This document shows positions 9,617 through 19,432 of a stretch of 64,000 bases of DNA, piece by piece. This DNA is from Streptococcus sp. Marseille-Q6470. Lineage in GTDB: Bacteria > Bacillota > Bacilli > Lactobacillales > Streptococcaceae. A program made the translations under genes and the position numbers. The stretch spans positions 248,001-312,000 of the forward strand of contig NZ_OX336385.1 of NCBI RefSeq assembly GCF_946902905.1, read 5' to 3'. The notes beneath the pieces are model-generated. The model ran no database searches. It was given only the letters and a program-made list of their open reading frames with translations, and was not told the DNA's origin. Numbering within the stretch: the stretch's first letter is position 1; every line of letters starts with the position of its first letter.

Positions 9617-11899
9617 ATGTATCATTATCCTGTACTTATTCATTATCATCGTAAAGATGACGCTTATAAGGCATGCAGTTTCAATAAGAATCCTCTAGAT
9701 TCAGTAGAGTTTATCAAAGAAGAAGAATACTTTGGAGAAAAATTTTCATTTACTCAACTAAGTGAAACACCTCTCGAACAAATGCTGTTTACAGTTGAAA
9801 AAAATGGAGTCAGCAAAGAATATCCTATCCGATTCAATCATTATCCACTCTTAACAGAGGTTTGGATTTTAGATGGGGATGATACCGTGTATTATTCTGA
9901 AAATCCAGCTATCGCAAGTCCACACTATAAAGATCAAAATCCATTTGCTTTTGATAAAGCGATTAACAGTGCTAGTTTTGACCATCACTGGGGTTACCAA
10001 GGAGAATTAGGGTGTCAGGTTTCCGAAAAAGAAACCAGCTTTAAACTATGGTCCCCAACAGCAACCACTGTACAAGTTATAGTGTATGAATCTGCAAGTA
10101 ATGATGCTCCGATTTTAAGAACTTATGAGATGGAGCGAGGGAATAGCTATTCATACAGTCATAAATATAATACCATTGGTGTCTGGAGTCTTACAGTTCC
10201 AGAAAATCTTGCAGGACGAGCTTATCAATACCAGATAGAATTTCCACATCATCAATCAGTAACTCGAGATCCATATACGACTGCAACAAGTCCAGACGGC
10301 AAACGTTCAGCAATCCTTTCTGAAGAAGAATGCCAAGTTGATGGGTTTGAAGTTAAGAATGGAACTGAAGCAACATGGCGTTTAGAAAATCCTTGCCAAG
10401 CTGTCGTTTATGAAATGCATGTACGTGATTTGACCAAGTCTGAAACATCAGGTGTTTCTCCAGAGTTAAGAGGAACCTTCCTAGGAGCTGCTCAAACTGG
10501 TACAGTCAACCAATATGGCCAGTCTACTGCATTTGACTACATCAAGGAACTAGGTGTTAACTATGTTCAACTGCAACCAATTGCAGATCGTCACAAAGAG
10601 TATGATGCAGATGGGAATGTCACTTACAACTGGGGTTACGATCCACAAAACTACAATGCACCAGAAACCAGCCTGTCTACGAATCCAAACGATCCAGGTC
10701 AAGTTATCCGAGATTTGAAAACGATGATTCAAGCCTATCATGATGCTGGAATTGGTGTCATTATGGACGTTGTTTACAACCATACTTTTTCAACTGTTGA
10801 TGCTCCATTCCAAACAACAGTACCGGATTATTATTACCGAATGAATAGAGATGGAAGCTATCAAAATGGTACAGGTGTAGGAAACGAGACTGCGAGTGAG
10901 CACGAAATGTTCCGTAAGTACATGATCGATTCGCTTCTCTATTGGGTAAATGAGTTTAATATCGATGGTTTCCGTTTCGATTTGATGGGTATCCATGATG
11001 TTAAAACCATGCAGATGATTCGTTGGGCTATGGATGAAGTCGATCCTAAAATCATCCTTTATGGAGAAGGCTGGGATATGGGAACTGGTCTTGCTCCTTA
11101 TGATAAGGCTAAGAAAGACAATGCCTATCAATTACCTAATATTGGCTTCTTCAATGATGATCAACGTAATGCGGTAAAAGGTGCTGAAGTTTATGGTGAT
11201 ATCAAAACAGGCTTCGTAAGTGGTGCTGCTACTGAACCAATTGTTGCAAAAGCGATCCTGGGTAGCCATGAACTAGGTTCTTATCTCAGTCCTAATCAGG
11301 TTGTCAACTACGTAGAAGCCCATGATAATTATAACTTGCATGATTTGCTAGCGACTCTTCATCCAACAGAAGACGAGACAAGTATCATGAAAAAAGTAGA
11401 AACAGCAACTGCAATGAACCTACTTATGCAAGGTATTTCCTTTATGGAACTTGGTCAAGAATTCGGTCGTACAAAACTAGTAGCTACAGGCGAAAATGGT
11501 GACCTGACTCATGATGACCGAGAACGAGCTATGAATAGTTATAATGCTCCAGATGCTGTGAACCAAGTAAATTGGGACTTAATTAATGAGCGTCAAGAAA
11601 GCATTGAATTTATTCGTCAGATTATAGGTCTTAAAACAAAGACTAGTGCTTTTTCATATCCTACATACGAGGAAGTATACCGTCATGTCTTTGTTCATAC
11701 AGCGATTGAAAACAGTGGCTGGATTGTCTACGAAGTTCAAGGAGATGACGAGCATTTCTTAGTGGTCTTTAATGCTAAAGGAGAATCCCAGTATTATGAA
11801 AATGCGGGTAACCTTGAAATGCGAATCACTAACAGCCGTTCAAAAAATGAAAATACAATTGACAATGTTAGTGTGGCAGTCTTGAATGTTTTAGCGTAA
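9617..11899 (+). CDS. pulA: type I pullulanase (glycogen debranching)
   Basis: A 760-residue GH13 enzyme without signal peptide or LPXTG, so cytosolic and suited to debranching glycogen or imported maltodextrin. An N-terminal beta-rich region leads to a CBM48-like domain (FKLWSPTATTVQVIVYE) and then the catalytic barrel with the pullulanase signature YNWGYDPQNYNAPE. Asp455 (GFRFDLMGIHD) is the nucleophile, Glu484 (YGEGWD) the acid/base and Asp570 (EAHDNYN) the transition-state stabiliser. It is preceded by TTAGGA. It lies just upstream of the glycogen region, separated from glgB by an accessory insert. Confidence 0.94.
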   Translation: MYHYPVLIHYHRKDDAYKACSFNKNPLDSVEFIKEEEYFGEKFSFTQLSETPLEQMLFTVEKNGVSKEYPIRFNHYPLLTEVWILDGDDTVYYSENPAIASPHYKDQNPFAFDKAINSASFDHHWGYQGELGCQVSEKETSFKLWSPTATTVQVIVYESASNDAPILRTYEMERGNSYSYSHKYNTIGVWSLTVPENLAGRAYQYQIEFPHHQSVTRDPYTTATSPDGKRSAILSEEECQVDGFEVKNGTEATWRLENPCQAVVYEMHVRDLTKSETSGVSPELRGTFLGAAQTGTVNQYGQSTAFDYIKELGVNYVQLQPIADRHKEYDADGNVTYNWGYDPQNYNAPETSLSTNPNDPGQVIRDLKTMIQAYHDAGIGVIMDVVYNHTFSTVDAPFQTTVPDYYYRMNRDGSYQNGTGVGNETASEHEMFRKYMIDSLLYWVNEFNIDGFRFDLMGIHDVKTMQMIRWAMDEVDPKIILYGEGWDMGTGLAPYDKAKKDNAYQLPNIGFFNDDQRNAVKGAEVYGDIKTGFVSGAATEPIVAKAILGSHELGSYLSPNQVVNYVEAHDNYNLHDLLATLHPTEDETSIMKKVETATAMNLLMQGISFMELGQEFGRTKLVATGENGDLTHDDRERAMNSYNAPDAVNQVNWDLINERQESIEFIRQIIGLKTKTSAFSYPTYEEVYRHVFVHTAIENSGWIVYEVQGDDEHFLVVFNAKGESQYYENAGNLEMRITNSRSKNENTIDNVSVAVLNVLA

Positions 11900-12004
11900 G
11901 TCTTAGATTGAAGACGAAGTCAATGAAGTGTAGGATAAAACGCTCTTGCAGAGTCCAATGAATCAATAAAAATGTTTCAAAGACTCAATTCTACTAAAAT
12001 GCGA

Positions 12005-12026
12005 GGTCGGGATTTTGATCCCGGCC
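12005..12026 (+). terminator. GC-rich hairpin downstream of pulA, possible terminator
   Basis: GGTCGGGAT (12005-12013) pairs with ATCCCGGCC (12018-12026) with one wobble and a TTTG loop. It has no clean T-run on the plus strand, so it may be a weak terminator or part of a mobile intergenic repeat. The remainder of 11900-12183 holds no supported gene. Confidence 0.45.
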
Positions 12027-12069
12027 TATACTTCTAGAAAGTCTCATTTGAAGTCGAAAGTAAAACTAA

Positions 12070-12084
12070 AATTTTCAGAAAAAG
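12070..12084 (+). promoter_or_regulatory. CodY-box-like sequence
   Basis: AATTTTCAGAAAAAG matches 13 of 15 positions of the CodY consensus AATTTTCWGAAAATT, 100 bases upstream of the DMP19-family gene. AT-rich DNA yields such matches by chance. Confidence 0.3.
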
Positions 12085-12183
12085 CAGTTCATTTTCAAGT
12101 CCTAGACAGATAGAAAAAGCAGAAGTTTCATTACTAATTGAATTAAAGTTAGAAAAGTTCATTGCTTTTAGCGGGAGAAACCT

Positions 12184-13224
12184 ATGAATATTAATACAAT
12201 TACTCTGGAAAAATTCATCACCTTAAATGAAGAGGAGAAACTTCAGTGTCTTAAAGACATTAAGCATACCTACCAATTCGAAAATATAAAGGAAATCCTC
12301 TCAGAGCTTGGTTTAGAAAATTTAAGTGGTCAAGTACTTAGTGAACTAGCCAAAGTTTGTAATAATTGGAGTCAATTTGAAGAGGCAAAAACAGTTTTAG
12401 AGATAGTCTCTGAAGAAGATAGGGATGCTATTTGGTATTATAGAAATGGTTTTACCCATTGGCGTTTATCTAGTGACCCGAAGAATGACTTTGAAACTGA
12501 AGCTAATCAGGCTCTAGCTTTATTAGAAAATGCTATCAAAAATGCTGATTCCTCAACAAATCCAGTCATTGAATGGTGTATTGAGTTGGTTAAAGTAGGT
12601 TCTCTAAAGGAAGTTTTTGAAGCTAAGCCAGCAGATTATCCCTTGCTAGAAAAATACTATTTTGAAGATGTTAATGAAACTAATCAAGAAATGACAATTG
12701 CGCAGAATAAGAAATTATACAAGAATATTACGGTAGAAGATGTTCAAAAGGCAAAAGACTCATGGGATATTATTAAACCAGTATACGAAACTGTTAACAT
12801 CTATAACACCTATGAAGACTATCTCGATTCTGCAAAAATTTTTACTTTAGAACAAAGATACCTTCTGGCGATTATCTGGTATTTTATTGAAGTAAACAAT
12901 GGAGGCCACTATCAATTTTTCGATAATTCGACAGGGATTGTCTGGGAAGATACTTTAAAGGGATTGGAACTATTTGGAATGACGGAGCATGCTATTAATT
13001 TCAAAAATCTTCTTGCATTCTTTGGTGGAGCTATCTCCTTTGTTAGAGAAGAGAGATCGGAGATGCTAGCACAGATGGAAGAAGAGTATGGTGATGCTTT
13101 TTATCAGAAGTTGGATGAAGCTGATGATTTTGTTTATGATTATGATGGAAATGAGAACGAACTAAGTTTTATCAAAAAATATCCAGAGAAATTTATTTTT
13201 CAGGGAAATGCAGATAAATCGTAA
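12184..13224 (+). CDS. DMP19/DUF4375-domain protein
   Basis: A 346-residue acidic cytosolic protein. The N-terminal 160 residues are helical and TPR-like (LSGQVLSELAKVCNNWSQFEEAKTVLEIV). The C-terminal part, about residues 200-325, has the DMP19 (DUF4375) pattern of a YLLAIIWYFIEVNNGGHYQFFDNSTG core, followed by LLAFFGG and a very acidic tail. DMP19 of Neisseria is a DNA mimic that binds a transcription factor, but most members are uncharacterised. The start follows GCGGGAGAA. It stands alone between pulA and glgB, where pneumococcus carries gapN as I recall, and it is followed by a hairpin-rich repeat. Confidence 0.65.
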   Translation: MNINTITLEKFITLNEEEKLQCLKDIKHTYQFENIKEILSELGLENLSGQVLSELAKVCNNWSQFEEAKTVLEIVSEEDRDAIWYYRNGFTHWRLSSDPKNDFETEANQALALLENAIKNADSSTNPVIEWCIELVKVGSLKEVFEAKPADYPLLEKYYFEDVNETNQEMTIAQNKKLYKNITVEDVQKAKDSWDIIKPVYETVNIYNTYEDYLDSAKIFTLEQRYLLAIIWYFIEVNNGGHYQFFDNSTGIVWEDTLKGLELFGMTEHAINFKNLLAFFGGAISFVREERSEMLAQMEEEYGDAFYQKLDEADDFVYDYDGNENELSFIKKYPEKFIFQGNADKS

Positions 13225-13242
13225 AGAGTAGTAAATAAAGAT

Positions 13243-13280
13243 GAGGCTGGGACAAAAGTCCTAGCCTCTCATTTATTTTT
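13243..13280 (+). terminator. terminator after the DMP19-family gene
   Basis: The first hairpin of the repeat, GAGGCTGGGAC with GTCCTAGCCTC around AAAA, is followed by TCATTTATTTTT and can end the transcript of the gene that stops 19 bases upstream. Confidence 0.7.
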
Positions 13281-13427
13281 GGATTGTTGAGCAAGACGCA
13301 GTGGTTGAGGTGGGCTCTACTACGCTGATTTCATCAGCTTTTACAGCCCTTCTCAACTGTGCGGAGGTGGGACGACGAAATCGAATTCTAACGAATGACC
13401 GATTTCTGTCCCACTCTCATTTTTTAG
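13243..13427. repeat. composite three-hairpin intergenic repeat
   Basis: About 185 bases hold three consecutive hairpins. The first is a GAGGCTGGGAC/GTCCTAGCCTC stem (13243-13268). The second is a GTTGAG...CTCAAC stem enclosing GGGCT/AGCCC and GCTGA/TCAGC (13304-13357). The third is GTGGGAC...ATCG with CGAT...GTCCCAC (13367-13413) followed by a T-run. I recall closely similar sequences in many mitis-group intergenic spaces, so I read it as a dispersed repeat. No ORF is supported within it. Confidence 0.6.
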
Positions 13428-13684
13428 GGGAAAATCCTTGGTTTATAAATAGTTATAATCTAAGTTGAATACCACAAACACTATTTTTACGGATTTTGAA
13501 TATATTTTTCAAAAATATCAGGCTAAAAATTGCTAAAAACCGAATATTTTGTTACTATTATATAAAAATGTAAGAAAATGAAAAGAGGCAAAGATAAATC
13601 AGAAAATTAAAATGATTTTCCCAGGCTGCATCAGAGAATTATTTTCAGATTTTCAAAATATTTTTTAGAAATATAGTAATTTAC
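13428..13684. other. AT-rich spacer upstream of the glg promoter
   Basis: This spacer is strongly AT-rich with several A- and T-tracts. I see no gene, repeat or clear operator before the glgB promoter. Its bendable tracts may help promoter activity, but nothing specific is supported. Confidence 0.5.
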
Positions 13685-13713
13685 TTGAAACTTATCTAAA
13701 AAGGTAGTATAAT
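13685..13713 (+). promoter_or_regulatory. glgBCDA promoter
   Basis: TTGAAA (13685-13690), a 17-base spacer and TATAAT (13708-13713) make a strong promoter, with a transcript start near 13720. Confidence 0.82.
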
Positions 13714-13721
13714 AAAAATTA

Positions 13722-13735
13722 AGAAAACGCTTACA
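13722..13735 (+). promoter_or_regulatory. cre (CcpA) site over the glg transcript start
   Basis: AGAAAACGCTTACA matches the cre consensus TGWAANCGNTNWCA at 13 of 14 positions. It covers the first transcribed bases and ends 5 bases before the AAGGGGG ribosome site, the classical position for repression by CcpA. Confidence 0.75.
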
Positions 13736-13751
13736 ATATAAAGGGGGATTT

Positions 13752-15680
13752 ATGGATACATTAGAAGCTTTAAGAACTTTTACAACAGGCGAAAATTTCC
13801 ATCTTCAGCACTATTTGGGCGCACATCGTGAGGAGAAAGACGGGGAATGGGGTTACACATTCCGTGTTTGGGCTCCAAATGCGCAGGCTGTTCATCTAGT
13901 CGGTGATTTCACGAATTGGGTTGAAAATCAAATCCCTATGGTTCGAAATGAATCTGGAGTATGGGAAGTTTTTACAACTTTTGCCCAAGAGGGTCAGATT
14001 TATAAATATCATATTACACGGGCTAACGGTCATCAACTTATGAAGATTGATCCTTTAGCTGTTCGGTATGAAGCACGTCCAGGCACAGGTGCTGTGTTAA
14101 CAGAAATTCCAGAAAAGAAATGGAAGGATGGACTTTGGTTAGCTCGTAGAAAACGTTTGGGATTCTTCGAAAGACCAGTTAATATTTACGAAGCACACGC
14201 TGGTTCCTGGAAACGAAATCCAGATGGAACTCCTTATAGTTTTGCTCAATTAAAAGAAGAGTTGATTCCTTACTTAGTTGAAATGAACTACACTCATATT
14301 GAGTTTATGCCTTTGATGGCTCACCCGCTAGGTTTGAGTTGGGGCTATCAACTGATGGGATATTTCGGTTTAGAACATTCTTACGGAAGACCAGAAGAGT
14401 TTCAAGACTTTGTTGAGGAGTGTCATTTAAACAATATCGGTGTTATCGTGGACTGGGTTCCAGGTCACTTTACAATCAATGATGATGCCTTAGCCTACTA
14501 TGATGGAACTCCGACTTTTGAATATCAAGACCATAACAAAGCTCATAACTATGGTTGGGGGGCATTAAACTTCGACTTAGGTAAAAATGAAGTTCAGTCT
14601 TTCTTGATTTCAAGCATTAAGTTCTGGATTGATTTCTATCATTTGGATGGTATCCGTGTCGATGCTGTAAGTAATATCCTTTATCTTGATTACGATAATG
14701 CACCTTGGACTCCAAATAAAGACGGGGGCAATCTCAACTATGAAGGTTATTATTTCCTACAACGTTTGAATACCGTTATCAAGCTAGCTCACCCAGATGT
14801 CATGATGATTGCTGAAGAATCTTCTTCTGGCACTAAGATTACTGGAATGAAGGAGATGGGTGGTCTTGGATTTGACTACAAGTGGAACATGGGATGGATG
14901 AATGATATCTTACGTTTCTACGAGGAAGATCCAATTTACCGCAAGTATGACTTTAACCTTGTTACCTTCAGCTTTATGTACATCTTTAATGAAAATTACC
15001 TCTTGCCATTCTCACACGATGAAGTTGTCCATGGTAAGAAGAGTATGATGCATAAGATGTGGGGAGACCGTTACAATCAATTTGCAGGACTGAGAAATCT
15101 CTACACTTATCAAATCTGTCACCCTGGTAAGAAATTGCTCTTTATGGGTAGTGAATTTGGTCAATTCTTAGAGTGGAAATCAGAAGAGCAATTAGAATGG
15201 TCAAACCTCGAAGATTCAATGAATGCCAAGATGAAATACTTCACATCTCAACTGAATCAACTTTATAAAGACCATCGTTGTCTTTGGGAAATTGATACAA
15301 GTTATGATGGAATTGAAATCATCGATGCTGATAATAGAGATCAAAGTGTTCTATCCTTTATTCGTAAGGGTAAAAAAGGCGAGATGCTAGTCTGTGTCTT
15401 CAATATGGCACCTGTAGAACGTCCTGAATTCACAATTGGTCTTCCGGTTGCAGGCGTATACGAAGAAATATGGAATACTGAGTTAGAACAATGGGGTGGT
15501 GTTTGGAAAGAGCACAACCAAACAGTTCAAACTCAAGAAGGATTATGGAAGGATTATGAGCAGACTTTGACATTTACCTTGCCAGCTTTGGGGGCAAGTA
15601 TCTGGAAAATCAAACGTCGCTTGAAACCCGCTAAAAAAGAATCAAATAAATCTCAAAAAGGAGTAGAAAATGAAGAATGA
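13752..15680 (+). CDS. glgB: 1,4-alpha-glucan branching enzyme
   Basis: A 642-residue GH13 transglycosylase that adds alpha-1,6 branches to glycogen. The N-terminal CBM48 domain ([18 protein letters not shown]) precedes the barrel. Asp304 (DGIRVDAV) is the nucleophile, Glu355 (IAEESS) the acid/base and Asp423 (SHDEVVH) the stabilising residue. The C-terminal beta domain ends in a Lys-rich tail. The ATG at 13752 follows AAGGGGG. The last codons overlap the glgC start, so the operon is translationally coupled. Confidence 0.96.
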   Translation: MDTLEALRTFTTGENFHLQHYLGAHREEKDGEWGYTFRVWAPNAQAVHLVGDFTNWVENQIPMVRNESGVWEVFTTFAQEGQIYKYHITRANGHQLMKIDPLAVRYEARPGTGAVLTEIPEKKWKDGLWLARRKRLGFFERPVNIYEAHAGSWKRNPDGTPYSFAQLKEELIPYLVEMNYTHIEFMPLMAHPLGLSWGYQLMGYFGLEHSYGRPEEFQDFVEECHLNNIGVIVDWVPGHFTINDDALAYYDGTPTFEYQDHNKAHNYGWGALNFDLGKNEVQSFLISSIKFWIDFYHLDGIRVDAVSNILYLDYDNAPWTPNKDGGNLNYEGYYFLQRLNTVIKLAHPDVMMIAEESSSGTKITGMKEMGGLGFDYKWNMGWMNDILRFYEEDPIYRKYDFNLVTFSFMYIFNENYLLPFSHDEVVHGKKSMMHKMWGDRYNQFAGLRNLYTYQICHPGKKLLFMGSEFGQFLEWKSEEQLEWSNLEDSMNAKMKYFTSQLNQLYKDHRCLWEIDTSYDGIEIIDADNRDQSVLSFIRKGKKGEMLVCVFNMAPVERPEFTIGLPVAGVYEEIWNTELEQWGGVWKEHNQTVQTQEGLWKDYEQTLTFTLPALGASIWKIKRRLKPAKKESNKSQKGVENEE

Positions 15681-16812
15681 AATGCTAGCTTTAATCCTTG
15701 CCGGTGGGCAAGGAACTCGTCTCGGTAAACTCACTCAAAGCATTGCAAAACCTGCTGTGCAATTTGGTGGGCGCTATCGTATCATTGACTTTGCTCTTTC
15801 TAACTGTGCCAACTCTGGTATCCACAATGTTGGGGTTATCACACAGTATCAACCTCTTGCTCTTAACAATCACATCGGAAACGGTTCTAGTTGGGGTCTT
15901 GATGTAATTGATTCAGGTGTTTCTATCCTTCAACCTTACTCTGCAAGTGAAGGAAATCGTTGGTTCGAAGGTACAAGTCATGCCATTTACCAAAATATTG
16001 ACTATATCGATAGCATTAATCCTGAGTATGTTTTGATTCTTTCAGGAGACCATATCTACAAGATGGACTATGATGATATGCTCCAATCACACAAGGATAA
16101 CAATGCCAGCTTGACAGTTGCTGTTTTGGATGTACCACTAAAAGAAGCTAGTCGTTTCGGTATCATGAATACAGATGCTAATAATCGCATTGTTGAATTC
16201 GAAGAAAAACCTGCCCAACCAAAATCAACCAAGGCATCAATGGGTATTTATATTTTCGATTGGAAACGTCTACGCAATATGCTAGTTGCAGCTGAAAAGA
16301 ATAATATTGACATGTCAGACTTTGGAAAGAATGTTATTCCAAATTATCTTGAAACTGGTGAAAGTGTCTATGCTTATGAGTTCAATGGATACTGGAAGGA
16401 TGTTGGTACAATCGAATCTCTTTGGGAAGCAAATATGGAATACATCTCTCCAGAAAATGCTCTAGATAGCCGTAATCGTCAATGGAAAATTTATTCTCGT
16501 AACCTTATCGCTCCACCAAACTTCCTTGGAGAATTTGCTCAAGTAGAAGACTCTCTAGTAGTAGATGGATGTTACGTGAATGGTACTGTAAAACATTCCA
16601 TTCTTTCTACAGCTGCTCAAGTTCGTAAGGGAGCAGAAGTTGTTGATTCTGTCATCATGAGTGGAGCAGTTATCGGTAGAGGTGCTAAAATTACACGTGC
16701 AATCATCGGTGAAGGTGCAATTATTGCCGATGGTGTTGAAATTGATGGTACAGAAGAAGTACAAGTAGTCGGATATAACGAAGTAGTGGGGGTAGCAACA
16801 GATGAAGATTGA
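15670..16812 (+). CDS. glgC: glucose-1-phosphate adenylyltransferase, catalytic subunit
   Basis: A 380-residue enzyme making ADP-glucose from ATP and glucose 1-phosphate, the committed step of glycogen synthesis. The nucleotide-binding [11 protein letters not shown] (residues 12-22) and the following [15 protein letters not shown] are intact. The nucleotidyltransferase domain leads to a left-handed beta-helix with hexapeptide repeats ([18 protein letters not shown]). It overlaps glgB by 11 bases and glgD by 11 bases. It is expected to act as a heteromer with GlgD. Confidence 0.95.
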   Translation: MKNEMLALILAGGQGTRLGKLTQSIAKPAVQFGGRYRIIDFALSNCANSGIHNVGVITQYQPLALNNHIGNGSSWGLDVIDSGVSILQPYSASEGNRWFEGTSHAIYQNIDYIDSINPEYVLILSGDHIYKMDYDDMLQSHKDNNASLTVAVLDVPLKEASRFGIMNTDANNRIVEFEEKPAQPKSTKASMGIYIFDWKRLRNMLVAAEKNNIDMSDFGKNVIPNYLETGESVYAYEFNGYWKDVGTIESLWEANMEYISPENALDSRNRQWKIYSRNLIAPPNFLGEFAQVEDSLVVDGCYVNGTVKHSILSTAAQVRKGAEVVDSVIMSGAVIGRGAKITRAIIGEGAIIADGVEIDGTEEVQVVGYNEVVGVATDED

Positions 16813-17941
16813 TAAATATTCAGCGATTTTAGGAAACACTGTTGGTTTTCATGATATGTCAACCTTGACAAGTAACCGTCCAGTGGCAAGTTTGCCATTT
16901 GGAGGAAAGTATCGTTTGATTGACTTCCCACTCTCAAGTTTAGCAAATGCTGGTGTTCGAAGTGTCTTTGGAATCTTCCAACAAGATAACATCAGCTCTG
17001 TATTTGACCACATTCGTTCAGGACGTGAATGGGGCTTGAATACACTACTTAGTCACTACTATCTAGGTATTTACAATACACGTGTAGAAAGCAGTACAGT
17101 CGGTAAAGAGTATTATCAACAACTCTTGACTTATTTAAAACGTTCTGGATCTAACCAAACGGTTTCTTTGAACTGTGACGTTTTGGTAAATATTGATCTT
17201 ACTCAGGTTTTCCATTTGCATAATACTACAAAATCTCCTATTACGGTTGTTTATAAGAAACTACCTAAAAAGGATATTTCAGAAGTAAATGCTATCCTAG
17301 ATATTGATGAAACTGATCACGTGCTCTCTCACAAACTCTTTGATAAAAAAGCTGAACAAGAATACTACAACATGTCAACGGATATCTTTGTTGTAGATAC
17401 TCAATGGTTGATTGAACGTCTGGAAGAAGAAGCTCAGAAAGAACACCCAGAAAAACTACGTTATGTTCTACGTGACTTGGCAGCGGAATCAGGCGCTTTT
17501 GCATACGAGTATACTGGTTACTTAGCAAATATTCATTCTGTAGAAACATACTACCAAGCCAATATTGATATGCTTGATCAGCATAAATTCTACTCTTTAT
17601 TCTCTCCAAATCAAAAGATTCACACAAAGGTGAAAAACGAAGAACCAACTTATTATGCACCTGGTTGTGAAGTAAATACTTCGCAGTTTGCTTCTGGTAG
17701 TATTGTCGAAGGTAAGGTTGTTCGTTCAGTTGTTTCGCGTAATGTTCAAATTCATAAAGATAGCTTAGTTAAAGAATCTATTGTTTTCCCTCGTGTTGTC
17801 ATTGGTGAAGGTGCTCAAGTTGAGTATGCAATTATTGATAAGGGTGCTGAAGTAGCTGATGGAGTTGTTATTCGTGGTACAGCAGAAAATCCTGTTGTCA
17901 TCAAAAAAGGTGAAAAAGTAACAGAGGACATTCTTTCATGA
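16802..17941 (+). CDS. glgD: ADP-glucose pyrophosphorylase regulatory subunit
   Basis: A 379-residue GlgC paralogue. The substrate-binding [19 protein letters not shown] is kept, but the N-terminal GGxGTRL nucleotide loop is replaced by [19 protein letters not shown]. This is the usual sign of the non-catalytic or weakly catalytic GlgD subunit of Firmicutes that stimulates GlgC. The C-terminal beta-helix is present ([15 protein letters not shown]). It overlaps glgC and glgA (ATGA at 17938). Confidence 0.93.
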   Translation: MKIDKYSAILGNTVGFHDMSTLTSNRPVASLPFGGKYRLIDFPLSSLANAGVRSVFGIFQQDNISSVFDHIRSGREWGLNTLLSHYYLGIYNTRVESSTVGKEYYQQLLTYLKRSGSNQTVSLNCDVLVNIDLTQVFHLHNTTKSPITVVYKKLPKKDISEVNAILDIDETDHVLSHKLFDKKAEQEYYNMSTDIFVVDTQWLIERLEEEAQKEHPEKLRYVLRDLAAESGAFAYEYTGYLANIHSVETYYQANIDMLDQHKFYSLFSPNQKIHTKVKNEEPTYYAPGCEVNTSQFASGSIVEGKVVRSVVSRNVQIHKDSLVKESIVFPRVVIGEGAQVEYAIIDKGAEVADGVVIRGTAENPVVIKKGEKVTEDILS

Positions 17942-19371
17942 AAATTTTATTTGTAGCAGCTGAAGGAGCCCCTTTTTCTAAAACAGGTGGCTTGGGAGAT
18001 GTTATCGGGGCTCTTCCAAAATCATTAGTTAAAGCTGGACATGAAGTTGCTGTTATCCTGCCATACTATGACATGGTGGAAGCCAAGTTTGGAGATCAAA
18101 TTGAAGATGTTCTTCAATTTGAAGTATATGTTGGTTGGCGTAGACAATTTTGTGGCATTAAGAAGACTGTTTTAAATGGTGTTACCTTCTACTTTATTGA
18201 CAACCAGTATTATTTCTTCCGTGGTCATGTGTATGGTGATTTCGATGATGGTGAACGCTTTGCCTTCTTCCAACTTGCAGCCTTAGAAGCTATGGAGCGT
18301 ATTGGTTTTATTCCAGATGTTCTTCATGCTCATGATTATCATACAGCTATGATTCCTTTCTTGTTGAAGGAAAAATACAGATGGATCCAGGCCTACCAAA
18401 ACATTAAGACTGTCTTAACAATCCACAACCTGGAATTCCAAGGTCAATTTTCTGAAGGTATGCTTTGGGATTTGTTCCGAGTTGGATTTGAACGCTATGC
18501 GGATGGTACAGTTCGCTGGAATGACTGTCTTAACTGGATGAAAGCTGGTATCCTCTATGCAGATCGTGTATCTACTGTATCGCCAAGCTATGCTTATGAA
18601 ATCATGACAACAGAGTTTGGATGTGGTTTGGATCAGATTCTTCGAATGGAGTCCGGTAAGGTGTCTGGTATCGTAAACGGAATAGATACGGATCTTTATA
18701 ATCCAGAAACGGATCCTTTGTTGGATTATCATTTTAATAAATCAGACCTATCAGGAAAAGCTCAGAATAAAGCTAAACTTCAAGAAAAAGTTGGTCTTCC
18801 GGTTCGTCCCGATGTTCCAATGATTGGTATTGTGTCGCGTTTGACAAGACAGAAAGGTTTTGATGTCGTCGTTGAAGGTTTGCATCGCATGCTTCAAGAT
18901 GATGTTCAAATCGTTCTCTTGGGTACAGGTGATCCTGGCTTTGAACAAGCCTTTTCATGGTTTGGCCAAGTATTCCCAGATAAATTATCCGCTAATATTA
19001 CCTTTGATGTGAAGTTGGCACAAGAGATTTATGCTGCGTGTGATATTTTCCTCATGCCAAGTCGCTTTGAACCATGTGGACTTTCTCAAATGATGGCTAT
19101 GCGCTATGGTACTTTACCTCTTGTCCATGAGGTAGGTGGTTTGAGAGATACTGTTCAGCCATTCAATCCGATTGAAGGAACTGGTACTGGATTTAGTTTT
19201 GACAACTTGACTCCATACTGGCTTAACTGGGCTCTTCAAACTGCTTTGGATGTTTATTATAACCATCCTGACGTTTGGAAGAAACTTCAAGTGCAAGCTA
19301 TGGAATGTGATTTCTCTTGGGATACAGCTTGTCAGTCCTATGTTGATTTATATCACAGCTTAGTAAATTAA
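17938..19371 (+). CDS. glgA: glycogen synthase (ADP-glucose)
   Basis: A 477-residue GT5 glycosyltransferase that extends alpha-1,4-glucan from ADP-glucose. The N-terminal KTGGLGDV (residues 15-22) binds the donor. The C-terminal Rossmann half contains [14 protein letters not shown] and the catalytic [18 protein letters not shown] segment with its conserved Glu. It overlaps glgD by 4 bases and is the last gene of the operon. A terminator follows directly, so no glgP phosphorylase is encoded here. Confidence 0.96.
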   Translation: MKILFVAAEGAPFSKTGGLGDVIGALPKSLVKAGHEVAVILPYYDMVEAKFGDQIEDVLQFEVYVGWRRQFCGIKKTVLNGVTFYFIDNQYYFFRGHVYGDFDDGERFAFFQLAALEAMERIGFIPDVLHAHDYHTAMIPFLLKEKYRWIQAYQNIKTVLTIHNLEFQGQFSEGMLWDLFRVGFERYADGTVRWNDCLNWMKAGILYADRVSTVSPSYAYEIMTTEFGCGLDQILRMESGKVSGIVNGIDTDLYNPETDPLLDYHFNKSDLSGKAQNKAKLQEKVGLPVRPDVPMIGIVSRLTRQKGFDVVVEGLHRMLQDDVQIVLLGTGDPGFEQAFSWFGQVFPDKLSANITFDVKLAQEIYAACDIFLMPSRFEPCGLSQMMAMRYGTLPLVHEVGGLRDTVQPFNPIEGTGTGFSFDNLTPYWLNWALQTALDVYYNHPDVWKKLQVQAMECDFSWDTACQSYVDLYHSLVN

Positions 19372-19377
19372 GTATGT

Positions 19378-19408
19378 AAAATCGTATGAAAATTTCATAC
19401 GATTTTTT
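19378..19408 (+). terminator. terminator after glgA
   Basis: ATCGTATGAAA (19381-19391) pairs with TTTCATACGAT (19393-19403) and is followed by a run of T. It separates the glycogen operon from serB. Confidence 0.88.
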
Positions 19409-19432
19409 GAGATGATAAAGTAAGGAGTATAT

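Noticed and set aside
11972..12037. 21-codon ORF over the pulA downstream hairpin
   Set aside because: It lacks a ribosome site and runs through the palindrome. It is more likely a by-product of the repeat.
13536..13548. PurBox-like AAAACCGAATATT upstream of glgB
   Set aside because: It lacks the final C of the CCGAAC core, lies over 130 bases from the -35, and the region is AT-rich. Glycogen genes are not known PurR targets.
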